NCBI RefSeq assembly: GCF_963678635.1
Contig: NC_087067.1
Coordinates: 3,731,072 to 3,795,071, forward strand
DNA from: Symsagittifera roscoffensis
Lineage: Eukaryota; Xenacoelomorpha; Acoela; Convolutidae
Length of the DNA: 64,000 bases
Reading direction: 5' to 3'
Of the stretch, positions 1 to 12,200 are shown piece by piece. Position 1 is the first letter of the stretch, and each line of letters starts with the position of its first letter. The translations under genes and the position numbers were made by a program. A model generated the notes under the pieces. That model ran no database searches and was not told the origin of the DNA. It saw nothing but the letters and a program-made list of their open reading frames with translations.

Positions 1-2
1 TG

Positions 3-1952
3 GAGGAAGCGCTGAGATGGAGTCGTGGCGGAAGACCAGAGAGGGTTGCAGCAGTTCAAGAAGCAGAAGCGGACGATGAAGACGACGGCGACGGCGACGC
101 GATCCGATGGGAACTAACGAAAGAAGAGATTGCGACGATACAGAAAGAAGACGAAGCGATTGCGCAAGTATTCTACTGGGCAAGGACAGCCGACGAGACA
201 AGCGATATGCCTTCGTTGGGAACGAATCTTATTTCGAAGGGACAGGCAATTCAGTACGGACCTGAGACACTGGCGTACTGGTCGAGGTGGGACGAGTTGA
301 GTATTCGAGGTGGAATACTCTACAAAAAATGGTTTCAGAGAGATGGGTCAAAACCGACACTGTTGACGGTTGTTCCAGCAGCGGGACGAAAGGAAATCCT
401 CGGACAGTTTGACTCGATGGAAACCGGAGGAGGTCAACTTGCAGTGGAGAAGATGTTGTCGAAGATACGACGAAGATTTTGGTGGCCGACGATGAGGACG
501 GATGTCGAAAGAAAAGTACAGTGGTGCTTAAGCCAGGCAGCACAGAATGTCAGCGGAAAAAGGAAACGGGCTGCTGTTCAGGTCCCATTTGATCCCGGAA
601 TCAGATTCAACACGATGGCAGTGGATTTACTTGGTCCGATGACGATGGCGACTCAGACGAAAGCGAGGCATGTACTGGTGATGACGGATATGTTCACGAT
701 GTATGCGATAGCAGTCCCCCTTGTTTCGACAGATGCATCAGACGTGGCTCAAGCAATTGTGGAACATTGGGTACTGAAGTTTGGAACTCCCAATGCTTTG
801 CGTACGGACCAAGGAAAAGTCTTTGGCAGTAAACTGATCAAGGAGATGTGCCGACTCTGGGGAATTGATATCACTGCGACGTTGCCCTACAAACCTGAAG
901 GCAAGGAAATGACAGGGCGATATAACGACAAAATGACGAAGGTGATTTCTAAGTACTGTGCGGAAAATCCAAAAACATGGGATACGATGCTGCCTTATTT
1001 GAGTTTTGTGTACAACACGACGATTCATCGGATGACGGGAGCTACGCCGTTCAGTTTGGTTCACGGACAGGAATGCCAGTACCCCATTGACTTGTTCTAC
1101 GCGAAACCTTATGATGAAGTGTTGACGAAGGATGGTTTTGCGGAGGAACTGGATGAGCTGTTTCGAGATGCTCATAGCAGTGCGAGAGAAATCGTTGGGA
1201 CGGATCAACGTAGACAGGAGGATCAGTATTGGAAGAAAGTGCATGGGGAACCCTATACAGCTGGTGATAAAGTATGGCTGTGGGCGAAGGAAAAATTCAA
1301 AACGAAGAAGCACTTCGATCCATGGGAAGGACCTTATGTTGTACTGGCAAGAATGTCCGAGGTGAACTATAAGGTGGCGAAGGAATCAACTCCGAGCAAA
1401 GTGAAGTTCCTGCACTTCAATAAGTTGAAGCGATTTAATGAGGAGACGGTACAGTCAGAGGAGCCCACAGCAAGCAAGCGACGAACGCCCTATCGGTCGG
1501 TTAACTTCTTCGATGATCCGGAGCTGTATGATGAAGATGAGTTGTTATGGCAAAACAACCGGGAGGGTTTTAGCCATGACCCAGGCCCAGGAGATGTACC
1601 CGTGAGATGGTTGCCTGCGAGAAATCGAGCAGTGGAACCACAAGTTAATCCACATGGGAGAAATGTGCGAAACAGGGCGATGCCTGAACACTTTGCTGAT
1701 CCACCACAACGAATGATGCAAGAAGTGGCTAGAAGGGAAGAAGATGCGATAGAGACGTACGATGCGACGGAGCTCGAGGCCAGAAGGGAAGAGGAGCCTG
1801 CGAATCTACCGAGTGAAGCGGAGGGCAGACCTCCGGGTGAGCCGATGGTTGCTGAACCAGTGATGCCAATTGGCACTGCAGATGATGGCGGTCGGCCAAC
1901 ACGAGAAAGGAGACCACCTGTGAAGTTTGGAATCGACGAGTTTGTGAGTTAA
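3..1952 (+). CDS. Ty3/Gypsy Pol C-terminal part: integrase with altered active site
   Basis: The frame is open from the window edge, so the protein is 5'-truncated by the window; the first ATG is at 207 but the frame continues upstream of it. Numbering from that ATG, a degenerate HHCC-like region lies near residues 70-115 (WWPTMRTDV is typical), the integrase core near 135-290, and a GPY/F-type module (WEGPYVVL) near residue 380. Core residues D140 (AVDLLGP) and D201 (RTDQG) are present, but the position 36 residues after D201 is G237 (TGRYND), where the family has the catalytic Glu. The two zinc-finger His and the second Cys are also replaced. The C-terminal tail is acidic and basic low-complexity sequence. 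Codon use is richer in G and C than in the elements downstream. I infer a non-autonomous or decaying copy with an uninterrupted frame. Confidence 0.85.
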   Translation, partial: EEALRWSRGGRPERVAAVQEAEADDEDDGDGDAIRWELTKEEIATIQKEDEAIAQVFYWARTADETSDMPSLGTNLISKGQAIQYGPETLAYWSRWDELSIRGGILYKKWFQRDGSKPTLLTVVPAAGRKEILGQFDSMETGGGQLAVEKMLSKIRRRFWWPTMRTDVERKVQWCLSQAAQNVSGKRKRAAVQVPFDPGIRFNTMAVDLLGPMTMATQTKARHVLVMTDMFTMYAIAVPLVSTDASDVAQAIVEHWVLKFGTPNALRTDQGKVFGSKLIKEMCRLWGIDITATLPYKPEGKEMTGRYNDKMTKVISKYCAENPKTWDTMLPYLSFVYNTTIHRMTGATPFSLVHGQECQYPIDLFYAKPYDEVLTKDGFAEELDELFRDAHSSAREIVGTDQRRQEDQYWKKVHGEPYTAGDKVWLWAKEKFKTKKHFDPWEGPYVVLARMSEVNYKVAKESTPSKVKFLHFNKLKRFNEETVQSEEPTASKRRTPYRSVNFFDDPELYDEDELLWQNNREGFSHDPGPGDVPVRWLPARNRAVEPQVNPHGRNVRNRAMPEHFADPPQRMMQEVARREEDAIETYDATELEARREEEPANLPSEAEGRPPGEPMVAEPVMPIGTADDGGRPTRERRPPVKFGIDEFVS

Positions 1953-4042
1953 AACTTACCTTAGGTTACTAAACTCTTTTCTTATTCTCATTGATGCTTG
2001 GGGCCGAGTGATAACGGTTCCCGGAAGTGCAAATGGCCCCACCGGAAACCCTTAACTAATGATCCGATTGAGCTCATTTTTTAATATGTGGTAGCCCTGG
2101 ATGAGGGAAGCTTAAGTTTGGAATTCCAGATCTCCAAGGTCACCCCGGCCCGATTTATGCCCTAAACAAACAAACCCCCACACGACTTCCGGAGGCTACT
2201 TCTCGACCCCCAATGACCCTAGGGAGCTGAAACTTGGAGGGATGGTAGATAGTGACATGGTTTATCGTATATTAGGATGATGACCCGATTGGGTGATAAT
2301 GGCACGGGCTATTAGCACTTGGGAATATCACCCCTTTTAGGTGTTAATGGGCTATTTGCGAAAAATAATGCGCGAGGGCATATCGATTTTATGGCTTATA
2401 TGTGTAGTATAACCCACCCCGGTAAAAAGGACCCCTATAGGTCTCAGCTCCCAGTTGACCTTTCTGGTGCTAATTGACCTTTCCCGGGAAAAGTGATAAT
2501 GAACCTTAAAAGTGGGATAACTTGAGAAGTATTTGTCGGATATGGATGAAACTTGGTAGGTATGACCCCCATGTGACCTCGAACCGATTATGGGAGATTT
2601 GACCCCGGGTGACCCCGGGTTGACCTTTACTTGACCTCTTGGAATTTTAGCCCCGAAACCCCTAAAATTAGCACCGGAAAGTAGCCCAAATCATATGTTT
2701 CGTAATCAGGGGAGTTAATAGAGATATGTTATTGATATTGGGTGACAATTTGCGTGCATAGGAAATTAGTTAGGCATTTCCTGGAATTCGATGGAATATC
2801 TTGGCTTAATGTATAGTGGTATATTGTTGGATTTAATACGAGTTAGTTAAATAAACATTGGGTTAAATTTTGACTTGGCGAATGAACTATTAATAGAAAT
2901 GCGTCAATGGCACAGAAAAGTAGTCACATATTAATTTGGCAATATGACAGAGGGAATAGGGATTTAATTAACATAAATATTAGAAATGTACTGGATATTC
3001 CATTGGCTTCTGGGAGATGTTTTTTTTGGCTCAATTGGACACTAGTTGGGGGAATGGCTTAACCTGAAGGTCGATTAGGTTGAAATTTGAATAGGTTATG
3101 CATGGGAATTTTTGGATTATGATAATTAGGAAATTAAGTCCTTTGTGAATTTACCCTAAGTGTGGGAGACCGGAAAAGTTACGGGAAAGTTAAATAAAGT
3201 CCTTGGTAATGTTGATATGTAAATATAGCTTGGATTGAGTTGAAGTTGCATTTGCTATTTGTTTTGCATAGCTTTGATTGGCATTTGGAACCTGGCATTT
3301 AAATTAATGTGATCATGCCGAGTTTATGAACTGGAACGCTGCGTAGGAGGCATAAAGGTAAATGCTAAGACTTATAAGGGGATGGCATCTCTAACTAAAA
3401 CTAAGAATAAATAGACATAAGGCACGGATGTTTCGGTGTAACCTTTAGGCGTCAGAACAATTCGGGCTACAATTGAAGGTAGTCGCTTTATTCTCGCTGA
3501 GAACGATTGGGAGTTAATTAGTAACGAGTCGTATCTCGAAGTAAAAGTGAGAACGGGTTAAGTTACCCGTTGATGTGAATTTAGTTAGTTAAGTGAATGT
3601 AAGTTAGGCTATCTAGAGGATAGCGGAATCGGTGTCGAACGATTGTTAATTGAAAGGAGTTCTCGAGGAGAACGTTAGATATTAGTTAGTTGGTAATTGA
3701 ACTGCAGGAGGCAGCTTGTCTAAATAATAGTAATCGCGGACCCATTCCTTTGATTAAATGATTAATTTATATTCCAGCCAATTATAGGCTATTCTGTATT
3801 TGGTTATAATTATTTCTTAATTCATTCTTATTATTGGAATTGTTGTTGCGATTGACTATTGATTGACGAGTGAGATACAGTCGAGAGAGCACAAACCCAG
3901 GGGCAAGCAGCATAATACGATACAGAACGGCCAACCACCAAATCAACCCTTTCGGGATTGTAGAGGACTTGAGACTTGGTTGCCCCACCGATCTCAGGTT
4001 TCACGGGAAGTAGTGATCTAGTGTGATTTTCTCAATTCTACA
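1953..4042 (+). repeat. 3' non-coding DNA and possible 3' LTR of the first Gypsy element
   Basis: No coding frame is visible. A purine-rich stretch (GGGGCCGAG) ends just before a TG at 2009, and a CA at 4041-4042 ends a segment that looks like an LTR R-U5 region (2009-4042). The 5' LTR lies outside the window, so these limits are a guess based on TG...CA ends and the position downstream of pol. The phrase GTGATAA recurs several times in the first 600 bp. Confidence 0.3.
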
Positions 4043-4916
4043 TACTGCCGCCCTCCAGCCCTTCCTTCAACCCTATTGAAGTTTTTTGGCCTATTTTCAA
4101 GAAACAAGTGTTCCCTCAGGGTTTCTGTTACCCTCAATGACATCAACGAAATTATGAATGAAGAAGTCTGGATATCTTCAACAAACTCTTTTGCTCAGAA
4201 ACTTGAGTTTTCCATGTAATCTAGACCTTAGATATTCATTATTTGAAGATTTTGAGTTATATTTAATTAAACCTCGTCTCGCGAACTTTTTGTTAAGCAC
4301 TATAGGTAATGCCTCAAATTAGCGTTTAATATAATCACCTCAATTAATTATAATCACCCCGATTTGAACAACTTTATTAACATGTCGTAAATTACGGTAA
4401 TTAACACATCGTTCATTTGGCACCATGCATGTAATACCCCGAGCGAATCAGAATCCCCCCTTGAAAATACCTCCCCCTGAAAATACCCCCCTTTCTATTG
4501 ATATATTTTATATCATATATAAGTGATTATAATCATACTACCCCCCCACCCCCGCCTGCTGCAGCATGAGTTATAGGATGCAAAACTTGTTTCATGGCGT
4601 TAGCATTATTTTTTCATAATTTTTAATTATCCGTGAACGCTCGCAAAAAACGGATATTTTCTACATTTCTACATTTCAATCCCTTATTCTTCAGAAGGGT
4701 TTCTCGAAATTAAATTTATGCGTCAGTTCCAAAAACTGCGTTTTCGAACGATTTCTAAGAAATATCCTTATGTAATTATCTAATATTTCTTAGAAAATCA
4801 AAAATAAGTGATTAAGAAAGTGAAATAAGTGATTTAGACACTTTCAGCTGAATAAGTAAAATAAGTGAAAATAAGTAATTACTTATTAATCCGGTCCCTG
4901 CTGAACATTATTAAGC

Positions 4917-5020
4917 TGCGCGGTAATGTCTGTGTTTTGCGGGGTAATGTCTTGCGCGGTAATGTCTGTGTGTTTTGCGCTGTAATGTCTTGCGCGGTAA
5001 TGTCTTGCGCGCAAATGTCG
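4917..5020 (+). repeat. Minisatellite, about six units of TGCGCGGTAATGTCT
   Basis: Six consecutive units follow the core TGCGCGGTAATGTCT. The first and third carry an extra GTGTTT/GTGTGTTT insertion, giving unit lengths of 15 to 23 bp. The last unit (ending 5020) is the most diverged. Confidence 0.8.
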
Positions 5021-5753
5021 GTGCACCGATTGATACAATTAATTGCAATCAATTTCAGTGATTTTTGAAAAACAGTATCAAAGACATTTATACGAGTCTC
5101 CTAAAAAATGATTCCTTCATTTAAAAGATTTTAAAAATTCTGCAATTTTAAGGATTATAGCCTTGATACCCATACTTTCAGTTTGAAAATTAGAAAAAAG
5201 GTAGAAAACGCGTCTCTCAATTTAATGCCACTTGAAACGAAAAAGTAGTCATTTGCGGTCATTTGATCTCATAAGACCAATTGGTTTGTTTAAAATTTTA
5301 TTCCACTTCTTATCCGTCAAATAATGATCAAAATCTTGACTAGTCTCTTTTTTTTTCAAATAGGCCTGTAAAATTTGATTTTTCTCTCAGGTACATGTTC
5401 AAAACTCTTTATAAAAATCACAAAAAATTTCAGAGATTTTTTCGGTTAGTTTGGGAAACATATTTTAACGAGAATTTTGCCTCGGTCAGTACGTGCTTGT
5501 TAGCTACGAAGTAATAGACTCTACAAAATTAACGAAACAAAAACAACAAAGTAGAGCTCACGTAAATAACTATCATAGTTTGTTCACAAAATGGCGTAAG
5601 TTGTTTAAATATGCACAGAAAAAAGAAAAGTTTTCTACATGTTAATCTGTTAAAAGTATGAGAAAAGGTGAAATTAAGGTTTTATTAAAGTGAAGTGAAT
5701 TTATCATAATTTTGTGTGAAAATATAGGCTATGTTTTGTTCACACATATGGGA

Positions 5754-5804
5754 TCAATTGAGCAATCTCCCCCCCGTAATGACCAATTGAGCTATCTCCC
5801 CCCC
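5754..5804 (+). repeat. Two-unit direct repeat, CAATTGAGC(A/T)ATCTCCCCCCC
   Basis: Two near-identical 22-bp copies at 5754-5775 and 5783-5804, 29 bp apart. Function not apparent. Confidence 0.7.
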
Positions 5805-6222
5805 AGCAAAAACGAAAAAAACTCTACAAAAAGAGGTCAGCAAACGCAAGTAGATAGATGATGTGTTTAAAGCACGCAATCAATTAACCGATTGAAGTTT
5901 ATTTTTTATGAGTACCGAAAAAAAAATTGAAAAAAAAAAATCAAAATTTATGAAAAAAAAATTTTTTTTTGCAAATTTTTGTTTTAGGGACCATAGCCTC
6001 ATTTAGGAAAGCAATTTACCAGGGTTGGTGATCTAGTCTTGTATCTGAATAGCAAAAAACGGTTCGCCGCAGCACCTTAATATTGCACGCTAAAGCTTTT
6101 TGTCATTTTAAGAAAGAAAAAAAGTCGCTTTTTATGCGGATCAGAAGCGCTGAGGAAACTGAAAGAAAGGAACCAACTTCTTGCAGCAAATCTCGGAAGC
6201 AATTTCAGCCAAGGGACACTAA

Positions 6223-6741
6223 GATCCAGAGTGGAGAAGGAGACGCCTATCCAGGGCCCAACAAACAAGTAACCTTGAATTCATTTTACTGTTTTATCTG
6301 GAGAAAGTGGTTGTATGTCGGAAGATTTTGGACAGAAAATCGGGTCGGCTTTTATTCAAAATATTTGATGGGAAAATTGTTAAAGTTACTAACAACACCT
6401 ATATCGTAGAAAAAGGGAAAGTAATTAGAAAGAACCATATATCACTTAAACCGAAACTCAAGACAGTACAATGTTCGAATGTCGATTCCAAGACACCAGC
6501 TGCAAGCACGCCGAGGAAGCCGTTACATCAGTGTAGCTCGAGTAAACCAAACAGACCACCAGTACACATTCTGCCGAGGCCAGATGTATCACCGGTATCT
6601 TCACCGACAGAAAACTCAGATACAGAAGATAAGCAGGAGCCATTTGCGAGACTAGATAGACTGCAAGCAAAGACGATGAAGTTGTATACATCATTGACGA
6701 AACTATCTAAAAAGAATCCACCCATTTTAGCGGCCAGATAA
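6223..6741 (+). pseudogene. Open frame resembling the end of a retroelement Pol protein
   Basis: This frame runs from after a stop at 6220 to a TAA ending 6741 and has no ATG before the recognisable part. The stretch KIVKVTNNTYIVEKG, followed by KVIRKNHISLKP, resembles the C-terminal tail seen after the integrase core in LTR-retrotransposon Pol proteins. A Ser/Pro-rich tail follows. No integrase core, RT or LTR is visible next to it, so I read it as a remnant. The resemblance is by eye only and could be chance. Confidence 0.3.
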
Positions 6742-8165
6742 ACAACCTTGCCAACTGTACTCTGAGACATTCCAAGCGGCAAAATTGTGACCATGTCTTC
6801 GAGCAGCTCCCCGGAACATAAAGTACAGGCAGTACCAGCAGTGAATAAGCCAGAAGTCCAAACGACAAACGAATGCCCGATATCATCAGTCCCGATTATA
6901 GCAACGGAGGTGCAGGGAGCGAGTCAGATGATAACGGAAAACTGCCCGATATTTTCGGTACCGATAAGACAGAAAGATCAAAATACGAACGAAAGCAATG
7001 CGGAAGCATTGCTTTTGTTCGTCTCTTGATCTTTCACTCTTCTATCGTCGATCCTAATAGTGGAGAAGTCGAAAACTTCACTAAACAAGGAATGGGAGGC
7101 AGAAACAACCAAGCAACCAGCTTGGGAACTACTTCAGTAGGGGTGGAACAGAAGTCAGAAGTAATCAAAACTTCAGATCATTCCAGACAAGCGAAGAAGA
7201 GAGACAAAAGGAGTGGACACGTAGATAAAGACTAGCAACTATCATGCAGTTCGAACAGGTCATCAGGCAGAAGCAAGCGACAAACTCAGTTTTTTGGAAG
7301 CCCGCTGAAACATTCAGTTGAGAATGTAAAAAAGAAATCAGGCGAGGAGAAACTTAAGACAATCCCGATATCACGGGAGATATTCCGTCGTCGTCACGAA
7401 ACACGCCGTCACCGTTGCCGGAAGACGACTGAGAAGACCAATATTGGCGGTCCTTAAGCCAGTACAAATTCAGGGAAAGAAAACGAAATTTTCCTAGAAT
7501 GGGAAATGTGGTGGTAGAGTGTTGACCAACAATAGTTTGAGGCATAAGGTTGATTTGAAGTATGAAGTAACCTATGTTATCGACCATTTGATCACTATGA
7601 AATAGAGACCTGCCAATCATGTCTGCTAGGTTTAACAGCTTTGTGGTGCTAAAGCTAAATTCGCTCTTCTTTGACTATTGAAAGATTATAGTTGCTTACC
7701 ATTCCAATATTCCATATATATTTTTTAACTTTACTATTATTTCAACCGTTTTATTAGTTCAGTTTTCAGATAAGATTTAGGGAATATCACACACGAACGT
7801 TATCCATTGGTTCTATTGCTCACGTTCTCACAAAAACTGCCTTTCAATTGAAACACTTAAACTATATCAACGAGCTCCTCACGTGTCGAGGTGATCTTTT
7901 TATGTTTCGACTTTAAAAGTCGAGAACAATGCCAGTGATTGATCAAACAAGAAAAGTCGCGGCAGTGTTCTGAGTCAAGCACGGTCGAAACATACCAAAA
8001 AAAGGATCGAGTGGAGCTTAGACATCAAAATTCGGTCGAGACGTTCGAAATATATCTGCCTTGGGTCATATCTGCCTTGAGTCGAGTACATATTTTTTTC
8101 GGCCGAGAAAATCGAAACAGATTCGAATTCGGTTGAGACGATCGAGAAACAAAGTGATCACTTTG
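6742..8165. other. Intergenic DNA with inverted repeats, no gene accepted
   Basis: Several short open frames exist on both strands (for example plus 6873-7235 and minus 7354-7620), but I recognise none and see no splice context. Visible structure: an imperfect hairpin at 6972-7035, a 17-bp palindrome at 7907-7923 (TCGACTTTAAAAGTCGA), and a stretch from about 7975 to 8150 with repeated, degenerate TTCGGTCGAGAC-like phrases. Confidence 0.4.
6972..7035. repeat. Imperfect hairpin with arms of about 30 bp
   Basis: The outer arms GAAAGATCAA and TTGATCTTTC are perfectly complementary. Inside them AAGCAATGC pairs with GCATTGCTT around a short GGA loop, with small mismatched bulges between. It may be a folded palindromic transposon remnant or a structured transcript. 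Confidence 0.7.
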
Positions 8166-8593
8166 ATCCGGGTCAGGGGCGGATTTGGGGAGGGGGATGG
8201 CGGACGCTCCCTCCCTCTCAGGGATTCGACCCCTGCCGACCCAAAGGGTTCCCCCTTTGTAGTATTTTGAGCTACCATTTTTGGCTGACGGACCCTATAT
8301 TTTTTCTAAAGCGCCTTTGGCGCCAATATATACTAATTGTAAGGGGGAGCGCGCGCCGAAAAAAAAACGATTTTTTGGTAAACATTTTACAAAAGTACCT
8401 AAAAGTGTTGGCCTGTTTTTTCAGAAGTTTCTTGCAGCGCAGAAAATTAGGCCAAATATGTATTTTTTACTGCTTTGGGAGGGCTCGGAAAATTAATTTG
8501 GTCGACCAAAAAAAAGGTCGACAAAGATTCGACAATTTTTTGAAAATCCGCCCCTGCCTCAGAGAAATTCCTAGATCCACCCCTGATCCGGGT
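8166..8593 (+). mobile_element. Non-autonomous hAT-type MITE with 8-bp target duplication
   Basis: The element proper is 8174-8585 (412 bp). It begins CAGGGGCGGATTT and ends ATCCACCCCTG, imperfect terminal inverted repeats of the form typical of hAT transposons. It is flanked on both sides by ATCCGGGT (8166-8173 and 8586-8593), an 8-bp duplication, which is the hAT size. A second internal copy of the inverted end (AAATCCGCCCCTG) lies about 35 bp inside the right end. There is no transposase frame. Related, more diverged sequence recurs near 54740-55050 and 56690-57030. Confidence 0.85.
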
Positions 8594-9208
8594 GTTTTGT
8601 TTTTGCTACATTATGAGTTGTGACTATTTTAAGTGCAGCTTTTTGTTCAGAAAAAAAAGACAATTTTTTTAGAAACTTTGATAATTTTTTTATAAATATA
8701 TCTCATGCGAGCAATTTAAAATTATTGAACGGAGATATCAAAATAAACTACAGAATTATATAAAAATTATCACACAAAAATTAACACCTCCTTAAAATAT
8801 TGTCATTTCACTAAAATATCAAATTATATACCAGCAGGAGCAGGAGTTGATGACAGATATTCTACAAAGGAAAAGAGTAAACACTAAATACAAATCTCCG
8901 AACTCTGATATGATAATGTAATCCGCATGTTTTACCATCAAGTTTTACAAAGTTATTTTTGGTGCTGAAATATATTTGGATCAGTTTTTTATAAACCAAA
9001 ACTTTTCGAAAACCAGTTCAAAAATGAAAACCATTCCAGGCAAAACTCTAAAACGTCAATTTTGGATTATAAAAGTCTAAATAGCGTTGTGGGGAAACTT
9101 GAACTGAACTGTTCCTTATTCAGCCGAATGAAATTTTAGGCTGCCGTGATCACAAAATAGTTTTTTGTTGTGGCAGGGATGGTAAAAAGCCAGCTTAATT
9201 TAAAAAGT
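8594..9208. other. Downstream flank of the receptor gene, no gene seen
   Basis: AT-rich DNA between the MITE and the stop codon of the minus-strand receptor gene; it probably includes that gene's 3' UTR. No coding frame stands out. Confidence 0.4.
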
Positions 9209-12200
9209 TTATGTAATGGTGCAGTCGATTTTGTTGGTTAACTCGCAAGTCGTCGAAGGAACATAAGGGGCTTTGCTTTCCTGGTTTGCGTTGCCGCCGT
9301 ACGCCGGAGCAGGCGGGTTGTTTCCTATTGTCATGTCAGCCAAGTCCCGAATGAGCATGAACTTCTTGGTGCAGCCGCCGTAGAGAATAGGGTTGAGACA
9401 GCTGTTGACGTATGTGAGGATCTGGAACACGACAGTCATGTAGATGACGGGGACTTGGTGATCCTTGAGGAAGTGGAACTCGTTGATCATCTGGATTGAG
9501 TAGAAGGGCGCGTAGGAGACAATGAAGCTCATCACTATCAGACCCAGCACGAAACTCAGTCGGTGTTGGTTGATGTGACACAGGGCACTCCTCGGGTTTC
9601 TATAATGAGTATAAAAACTTAAAAGAAAGACTTTTATAAAAAAAAATTAATGAAGTTTATGAAGATATTTTCACTGTACAGTTTGAATTTACCCACATCA
9701 TTTTGGTCAAAAATATGTGTGGCTGATTCGGAACGCGCGGAAAATTTTTCGCGCTTTCTGACTGTTTTGCAGAAAAATTCGGCAAGCTCAATCCATTGTT
9801 TTTCTCAAAGTCGACTAATTAATAAACGGAATAAAACCCTTATTCTACTTTGACCGCACACTTCCCGGATAAATTCATGCCAGTCAAAAATTCAGTCAAG
9901 AATGTCCGAACTATAGTGAATTTTTTCACTTTGCACATTTCAACTATTCGCATAACAAAGTCCCGTAATAAATTTGAGAAATTGAGAAATTCACAAAAAA
10001 AATTCGTTGATTATAAAAATGAACAGATTCCGCAAAGTTGTAAATTATGATGTAATGAATAAAACTTACATCTGGATTCCACAAATTGTACAAGATTCCA
10101 CAAGTTTTGCGGAAGCTATTTTGAAGATACAGTAACCTAACTATTTGTTTGTGGAACTGAAAACAAAAAAAGTCGAAGAAAACTAGCAATGCTGCGAACC
10201 CCTAATTGTTAAGCCTAACGCGGATTCCATTTGTAATAAAAAATTTACACAAATTTACTTCACTTTTTTACTAATGTTTTTCTACTTTTTCCATGGCTAA
10301 GTTAGAGCTTTCCACCATTTTTCTAAAGGAAATTATAGGTAATGGTTCACTTATTAGTGATTTACTCGAAAATGATTCGATATCATTAACAACTATAAGA
10401 ACAACATACTGCTCAAAAATATATCAACCGCATTTGTAAGAAAACATTGTTAGTTAACAGTGCAAGCAGTTACTCTTTTTCTGGAATTTTTTGCAATGAG
10501 TCTCAACTGAAAAGCCAAATTACGCAAAGCAAATTATTTTTTCGAGTTATACCTAGCTAAAACCTTCAAATAATATTGATATAGCACGTTTTAAAATTCA
10601 GCCATGTCTCTGAACAAATTTCTCAAATAATGGAAGAATATTGGGAAAAAACTCAATTTGGCAACAAAAAAAGTAGTTATTCATGTTTCCGTGACGCTTA
10701 TTAAATCATGTTGGAGGTGATTCCAATCAGTTATCAAAAAAAACTGATTAGCTGTAACTTGATTACCTGACTTGTCGAACAAAGTTTTTGAAGACTCCGA
10801 CGTAGAAGAAAACCATCAAGCCCACAGGGATGAAACACTCCATCACAGCGAGTAAAGAGAAGTAGAGGGACTTCCAAGTTGGGTCCCATGTGCTGCCACA
10901 GTGCAAAACTGTGATGTTTTTCAGGATGATACCATGCTCGCTAAGGTCTGGATAGGAATCTTCAGTGGCCGAAGTAAATATGGCCATGGGAGCTAAAAAC
11001 GTGTTTCGATCAAATTACCAAATTTTATTTTTTTTGTAGAAACATTTTGGAGATTTTTCAATCAGCTTTCAATATAAGAAAAACACAAAAAGCAATACAA
11101 GAACAGACGAAAACAGACTTCATTGAAAACAAAATATGTGAAATATTGTAAAATTTTTCTAGAACTGTAATTAAATTTTTGGTATCAAAAATTCAAAAAC
11201 TTGAGATGAGTCACGCGCGTTCTGATCAAGCTTCACAAAAGAAGTTAATGTGCAAAACAGCCAACCAAAAAATTGTGTTTTGTTTATAAAAAGCTAAACA
11301 AAACAAAACCAATTGTGATGACTCTGAGGTTGATCTTGCTACACTGCTTTGATTTGTATTAAAAAATGTATTAAGAACAAAAGAAATTTTGTTGGATTAG
11401 GTAACATGCTCATTTGTCATTGACACAAAAGTCGCCCATTACGTTTGGACAAATTTTGATCAAACTAATCGATGTTTTCCGATTTTTTTTGTAAATGCCT
11501 GATTAATAGATAATAAAAGTTAACAAACAGATTTGACAAAAAGTTAATTTCAGATTCTGCTACTAATTAGGACGAAAAAGTACTAATAAATTTTTATACT
11601 CACCAGAAATTATAAAACCACTTAGCCAAACAATAAGCAGAGCGATCGTGTTGTTCGAGTGGTATGTTGAGCTGTAGGTGTATGGCTGGTTCATGGCTTG
11701 GTATCGCTCATAGCTCATCATCACAATGAGCCAAGCACTCACGTGTTGAGAGAGAACATCGAGGAAAAATTTCGGTCTAAAGCACAGTGGAGAAAAAATC
11801 ATCAAACATGTTCAAAAATTAAATACCCTAGAATAAGGCAAGAAAAAACTGTAAATTTTTTGATTATATTAACCGTCAAAATTGGTCAAATTACTAGAAT
11901 GCTTACAAAATTATATCATGTAAGCGAAAACAAAAACTCATGTTCAGCCTTGTATCAAAACGTTTTTCTTTTCTCAGGAATTAGGTAGTTGATAATTGTT
12001 GAAAGATAGTCGAGACTCACTTGCAGAGATATGGCGAGATGACATGCTGCAGCAATTGTTCCAAACTCATCACTCCCAATACAAGCAGGTATATAATGTC
12101 GGAAATAGCCAAATGAACAAGAGCGTGGCTCACAATGTGTTTCTTGATCTTTTTCCATTGGCGTCGCATTATTACCAGAGCAGATATGTTGGCAACTTGG

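Larger units (their letters stand above)
4043..6076. other. Intergenic DNA, no gene seen
   Basis: AT-rich DNA without convincing coding frames. It holds C-rich tracts near 4450-4550, a minisatellite (4917-5020), a 29-bp direct repeat (5754-5804) and A/T homopolymer runs near 5925-5980. Confidence 0.5.

Noticed and set aside
4917-5068. Frame across the minisatellite (Cys/Arg/Val repeats)
   Set aside because: It exists only because the repeat units lack stops and starts at a GTG; no evidence of a gene.
7354-7620. Minus-strand 88-codon frame
   Set aside because: No recognised domain, no splice or repeat context, and composition like the surrounding DNA.
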